The translations under genes and the position numbers were made by a program. From Pelagibacteraceae bacterium AG-464-P07 (lineage in GTDB: Bacteria; Pseudomonadota; Alphaproteobacteria; Pelagibacterales; Pelagibacteraceae), in assembly GCA_003211695.1 (NCBI GenBank), contig QCSA01000002.1:82590-146589 (forward strand): a stretch of 64,000 nucleotides of DNA, in the 5' to 3' direction. The stretch's first letter is position 1, and the number at the start of each line of letters is the position of its first letter. Positions 61,484 to 64,000 of the stretch are shown piece after piece. Below the pieces are notes generated by a model that saw only the letters and a program-made list of their open reading frames with translations, had not been told where the DNA came from and did no database searches.

Positions 61484-62524
61484 ATGTATAAATACATTAA
61501 ACAACTAACTTCTTTGTTAGCCGTGTTTGTAGTTTTATTTGCATTTGCAAATGAAGCCATGGCAGCAAAGAAATCAAAAACTTTGAAGAACACTATTAAA
61601 AAAGGTTTTGTAAGATGTGGTGTTTCTCAAGGTCTTCCAGGATTTTCTAATGCTGATGCATCTGGAAACTGGACAGGTGTTGACGTTGATGTTTGCAGAG
61701 CTGTAGCTGCTGCAGTACTAGGTGATGCAAGTAAAGTTAAATTTACTCCACTAAGTGCTAAAGAAAGATTTACAGCTTTAACAGCAGGTGAAATCGACAT
61801 TTTATCAAGAAATACTACATGGACTTTGTCTCGTGACGCTGACATTGGTTTAACTTTTGTTGGTGTAAACTTTTACGATGGTCAAGGTTTTATGGTTAGA
61901 AAAGATTCTGGAATTACTTCTACTAGCCAATTTAAAAGTGGTCTTTCTGCTTGTGTAAATATTGGAACTACAACTGAGTTGAATATGAGAGACTTTTTTA
62001 CTTCAAAAGGTATTTCATACGAGCCAGTTGTGTTTGAAAAAGCAGATGAAGTTGTTGCAGCTTACGATTCAGGCAGATGTGATACGTATACAACTGATAA
62101 ATCTGGTTTAGCAGCTCAAAGAACTAAAATGAAAGACCCAGATGCTCATATAGTATTACCTGAAACGATTTCAAAAGAACCTTTGGGTCCTGTTGTTCGT
62201 CAAGGTGATTCAGTTTGGGAAGACATTGTTCGTTGGTCTCTGTACGTTATGATTGAAGCAGAAGAATACGGTATTAATTCTTCAAATGCTAATGCTATGA
62301 AAGCTTCGGAAAATCCACAAATCAAAAGACTTGTTGGTGCTGAAGGTGAATTAGGAGCAGCTTTAGGAATAGGTAATGAGTGGAGCTATAACATAATTAC
62401 ACAAGTTGGTAATTATGGCGAAAGCTACAAACGTAATATCGCAGATACTGGTATATTACCTGATAGAGGTCCTAATCAACTTTGGACAAAAGGTGGTATT
62501 CTTTACGTAGCACCAGCTAGATAA
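61484..62524 (+). CDS. aapJ: General L-amino acid ABC transporter substrate-binding protein
   Basis: Periplasmic binding protein of the AapJ/BztA (SBP_bac_3) type, 346 aa. The signal peptide covers about residues 1-27 (LLAVFVVLFAFANEAMAA). FVRCGVSQGLPGFSNADASGN and WTGVDVDVCRAVAAAVLG are standard N-lobe sequences, followed by FTALTAGEIDILSRNTTWT, GINSSNANAMKASENPQIKRL and RGPNQLW, the AapJ-type C-terminal end. It would bind several L-amino acids. Clear Shine-Dalgarno (agaggg). Codon use is richer in G and C than neighbours, suggesting high expression. A terminator follows. Confidence 0.94.
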   Translation: MYKYIKQLTSLLAVFVVLFAFANEAMAAKKSKTLKNTIKKGFVRCGVSQGLPGFSNADASGNWTGVDVDVCRAVAAAVLGDASKVKFTPLSAKERFTALTAGEIDILSRNTTWTLSRDADIGLTFVGVNFYDGQGFMVRKDSGITSTSQFKSGLSACVNIGTTTELNMRDFFTSKGISYEPVVFEKADEVVAAYDSGRCDTYTTDKSGLAAQRTKMKDPDAHIVLPETISKEPLGPVVRQGDSVWEDIVRWSLYVMIEAEEYGINSSNANAMKASENPQIKRLVGAEGELGAALGIGNEWSYNIITQVGNYGESYKRNIADTGILPDRGPNQLWTKGGILYVAPAR

Positions 62525-62550
62525 TTGTATTTAATTAAATAGTTATTAAA

Positions 62551-62582
62551 AAAGGGCTAGATTTTTCTAGCCCTTTTTTTTA
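62551..62582 (+). terminator. Intrinsic terminator between aapJ and aapQ
   Basis: gggctaga / tctagccc, an 8-bp perfect stem with a TTTT loop, flanked by an A-run and followed by nine T. Strong intrinsic terminator 29 nt after the aapJ stop. Same layout as the first operon in the window. Confidence 0.88.
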
Positions 62583-62596
62583 TCTTTAATAATTCA

Positions 62597-63793
62597 ATGG
62601 ATATAAAAAATACAACCAAAGGTTTTACTAATTTTTTCTCTGGAAGTTCAACATTTGGGAAATATTTTCCTCAAACATTAACGGTCTTTGTCATAATATT
62701 TATTTTTGGATATTTTGCTTACAACGCCCAAGTTAATATGGATAACAGAGGTATTGATTTTGGGTTACGTTTTTTAGGTGAGGAAGCATCATTTGATATT
62801 CAATTTTCATTGATAGAGTATAGTGGAGCAAGCTCATATGCGCGAGCATACTTAGTTGGAGTTTTAAATACTATTTTAGTTGCTGTTATAGGAATATTTT
62901 TTGCGACAATTTTAGGTGTTGTTATTGGTATTTCCAGACTATCTTCTAATTATTTAATAGCAAAAGTTGCCGAATGGTACATAGAGATATTTAGAAATAT
63001 ACCATTATTACTACAGTTATTTTTTTGGTATTTTGCTGCACTAAGAGCTTTACCTTTACCCAAAGAAGCAATTAACTTTTTTGACATAGCTTATTTGTCA
63101 GTAAAAGGACTTTATATTCCTAAATTTATTTGGACAAATTTTGATATTTTTTTCTATTCAATAATTGCATCAATAGTTGCAATAATATTTGTATTTAAAT
63201 ATGCAAGAAATCAGCAGGAACAAACCGGAAAACGTATACCGTCTTTTTTAATATCTCTTGGAATTATTGTATTGCTACCACTGTTAACTTTCTTAATAGG
63301 GGGAGTGTCTCTAAGCTTTGAATATCCCCTACTTACGCAATTATCGAAAACTATCTTCAATTACATAGGAGGTGTAGCAATAATTCCTGAATTAATGGCA
63401 TTGGCACTAGCTTTATCTCTATATACAGCCACCTTTATAGCTGAGTGTGTTAGGGCAGGAATAATGGGAGTTACTAAGGGGCAAAAAGAGGCGGCAGCAT
63501 CTATAGGTTTAACACCAGGTCAAATACTTAGGTTGGTTGTAATGCCACAAGCATTGAGGATAATTATTCCACCAACCACCAATCAATACTTGAATTTAAC
63601 GAAGAATTCATCTCTTGCGGCGGCAATTGCATATCCAGACATAGTTTTGGTTTTTGCTGGAACAGCAATGATGCAAACTGGAAGAGCAATTGAAATAGTT
63701 TCTATTACTATGCTGACTTATTTAAGTCTGAGCATTGCAATCTCAATTTTTATGAATTGGTATAACAAAAAAATAGCAATTAAAGAAAAATGA
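62597..63793 (+). CDS. aapQ: General L-amino acid ABC transporter permease (AapQ/BztB type)
   Basis: Inner-membrane permease of 398 aa, longer than HisQ-like permeases because of an insert. It has the AapQ-type early FDIQFSLIEYSGASSYARAY periplasmic segment, YIEIFRNIPLLLQLFFWYF, and the EAA loop RAGIMGVTKGQKEAAASIGL with VVMPQALRIIIPPTTNQYLN. Starts 15 nt after the terminator T-run. Its stop overlaps the next ATG by 4 nt (ATGA). Confidence 0.93.
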   Translation: MDIKNTTKGFTNFFSGSSTFGKYFPQTLTVFVIIFIFGYFAYNAQVNMDNRGIDFGLRFLGEEASFDIQFSLIEYSGASSYARAYLVGVLNTILVAVIGIFFATILGVVIGISRLSSNYLIAKVAEWYIEIFRNIPLLLQLFFWYFAALRALPLPKEAINFFDIAYLSVKGLYIPKFIWTNFDIFFYSIIASIVAIIFVFKYARNQQEQTGKRIPSFLISLGIIVLLPLLTFLIGGVSLSFEYPLLTQLSKTIFNYIGGVAIIPELMALALALSLYTATFIAECVRAGIMGVTKGQKEAAASIGLTPGQILRLVVMPQALRIIIPPTTNQYLNLTKNSSLAAAIAYPDIVLVFAGTAMMQTGRAIEIVSITMLTYLSLSIAISIFMNWYNKKIAIKEK

Positions 63794-64000
63794 TAAAAAC
63801 TCTGAATATTTTAGGTCAACCTAGTAGGGATAAATTAAGTTTATTCGTTTCAGTAGGCATTTCTCTTTTTGCATTGGGAATTATCGATGTAATACTTAGT
63901 TCTTTTTTCGAAATAAATATTACCTCTATCTTACCAAGATGGGTAAATTTTTTTACGCCTATTCTATTTGGTTTTGTTGGACTTCATTATATTAGAATTG
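63790..64000 (+). CDS. Membrane protein, N-terminal part (cut by window end)
   Basis: Open frame from an ATG overlapping the aapQ stop (ATGA) to the window end, 70 codons visible. The product begins MIKTLNILGQPSRDKLSLF and has a hydrophobic stretch SVGISLFALGIIDVILSSFF and another around TPILFGFVGLHYIRI. The position is that of aapM, but the visible N-terminus lacks the family sequence I would expect, so it is not named. It could be an aapM with an unusual N-terminus or another membrane protein. Confidence 0.6.
   Translation, partial: MIKTLNILGQPSRDKLSLFVSVGISLFALGIIDVILSSFFEINITSILPRWVNFFTPILFGFVGLHYIRI

Noticed and set aside
1-64000. CRISPR arrays, insertion sequences, integrases, rRNA genes
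   Set aside because: No regularly spaced repeats, transposase or integrase motifs, or rRNA sequence were seen on either strand.

Overview
The window is a gene-dense, strongly AT-rich stretch (roughly 30% G+C by eye) with very short intergenic gaps, many 1-14 nt overlaps and Lys/Asn/Ile-rich proteins. The gene content is alphaproteobacterial: prpC/prpD, class II DAHP synthase, cimA, bolA-grxD, the gph/glmU/glmS neighbourhood and Aap-type amino acid ABC transport. It looks like a streamlined marine planktonic lineage of the SAR11/HIMB59/AEGEAN-169 kind. That placement is inference from composition and gene content; no phylogeny was run. Nearly all genes are identified from motifs in the translations.

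Layout. (1) 1-3.5 kb: 3' end of a polar amino acid binding protein, an attenuator-like terminator, two permeases and a DadA-like oxidase. (2) 3.5-7.4 kb: DUF6165, GT9 and GT4 glycosyltransferases, a thioredoxin-like protein and a beta-hydroxyacid dehydrogenase. (3) 7.4-33.9 kb: mostly core metabolism, namely rpoZ, dusA, a TauE/SafE exporter, a phosphohexomutase, nrdAB behind two NrdR-like boxes, prpC/prpD, gph, a GlmU reduced to its acetyltransferase half, glmS, DAHP synthase, cysS-cimA-trmJ, rpsD, and a reverse sfsA-map-purB-bolA-grxD operon. (4) 34.0-39.0 kb: a decapitated restriction-helicase remnant and a tRNA-Leu(UAA), then about 4.6 kb carrying an ECF transporter (S component plus a T-A-A' triple fusion), a COG0212 protein and a DUF3047 protein. 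This stretch ends in a 21-nt near-copy of the tRNA-Leu 3' end just ahead of nadK.

(5) 39.0-57.2 kb: one-carbon and quaternary-amine metabolism. It has a dimethylglycine/sarcosine dehydrogenase-like flavoprotein, a DmdA/GcvT-like protein, a gamma-butyrobetaine-dioxygenase-like protein, and the carnitine genes for betainyl-CoA thioesterase (CdhB), dehydrocarnitine-cleaving BKACE (CdhC) and L-carnitine dehydrogenase (CdhA). Together these could take gamma-butyrobetaine to carnitine to glycine betaine, with methyl groups then passed to folate. A four-gene sugar/glycosyltransferase block sits between cdhC and cdhA. Deletion scars are visible: a PhnZ/TmpB-type HD oxygenase without a normal start codon facing a headless aldehyde dehydrogenase, and a 29-codon TauD/TfdA remnant.

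(6) 57.2-60.4 kb: a patch of very small genes, several behind near-consensus Shine-Dalgarno sequences. It holds two related two-helix proteins of 71 and 78 aa, two single-helix peptides of 19 and 23 aa, and a 43-aa zinc-ribbon-like protein, mixed with an SMR transporter, an IPNS-like oxygenase and DUF2784. (7) 60.4-64 kb: a BASS-family symporter, then an Aap-type binding protein behind a perfect 18-bp palindrome, a terminator, an AapQ-type permease, and a coupled membrane-protein gene cut by the window end.
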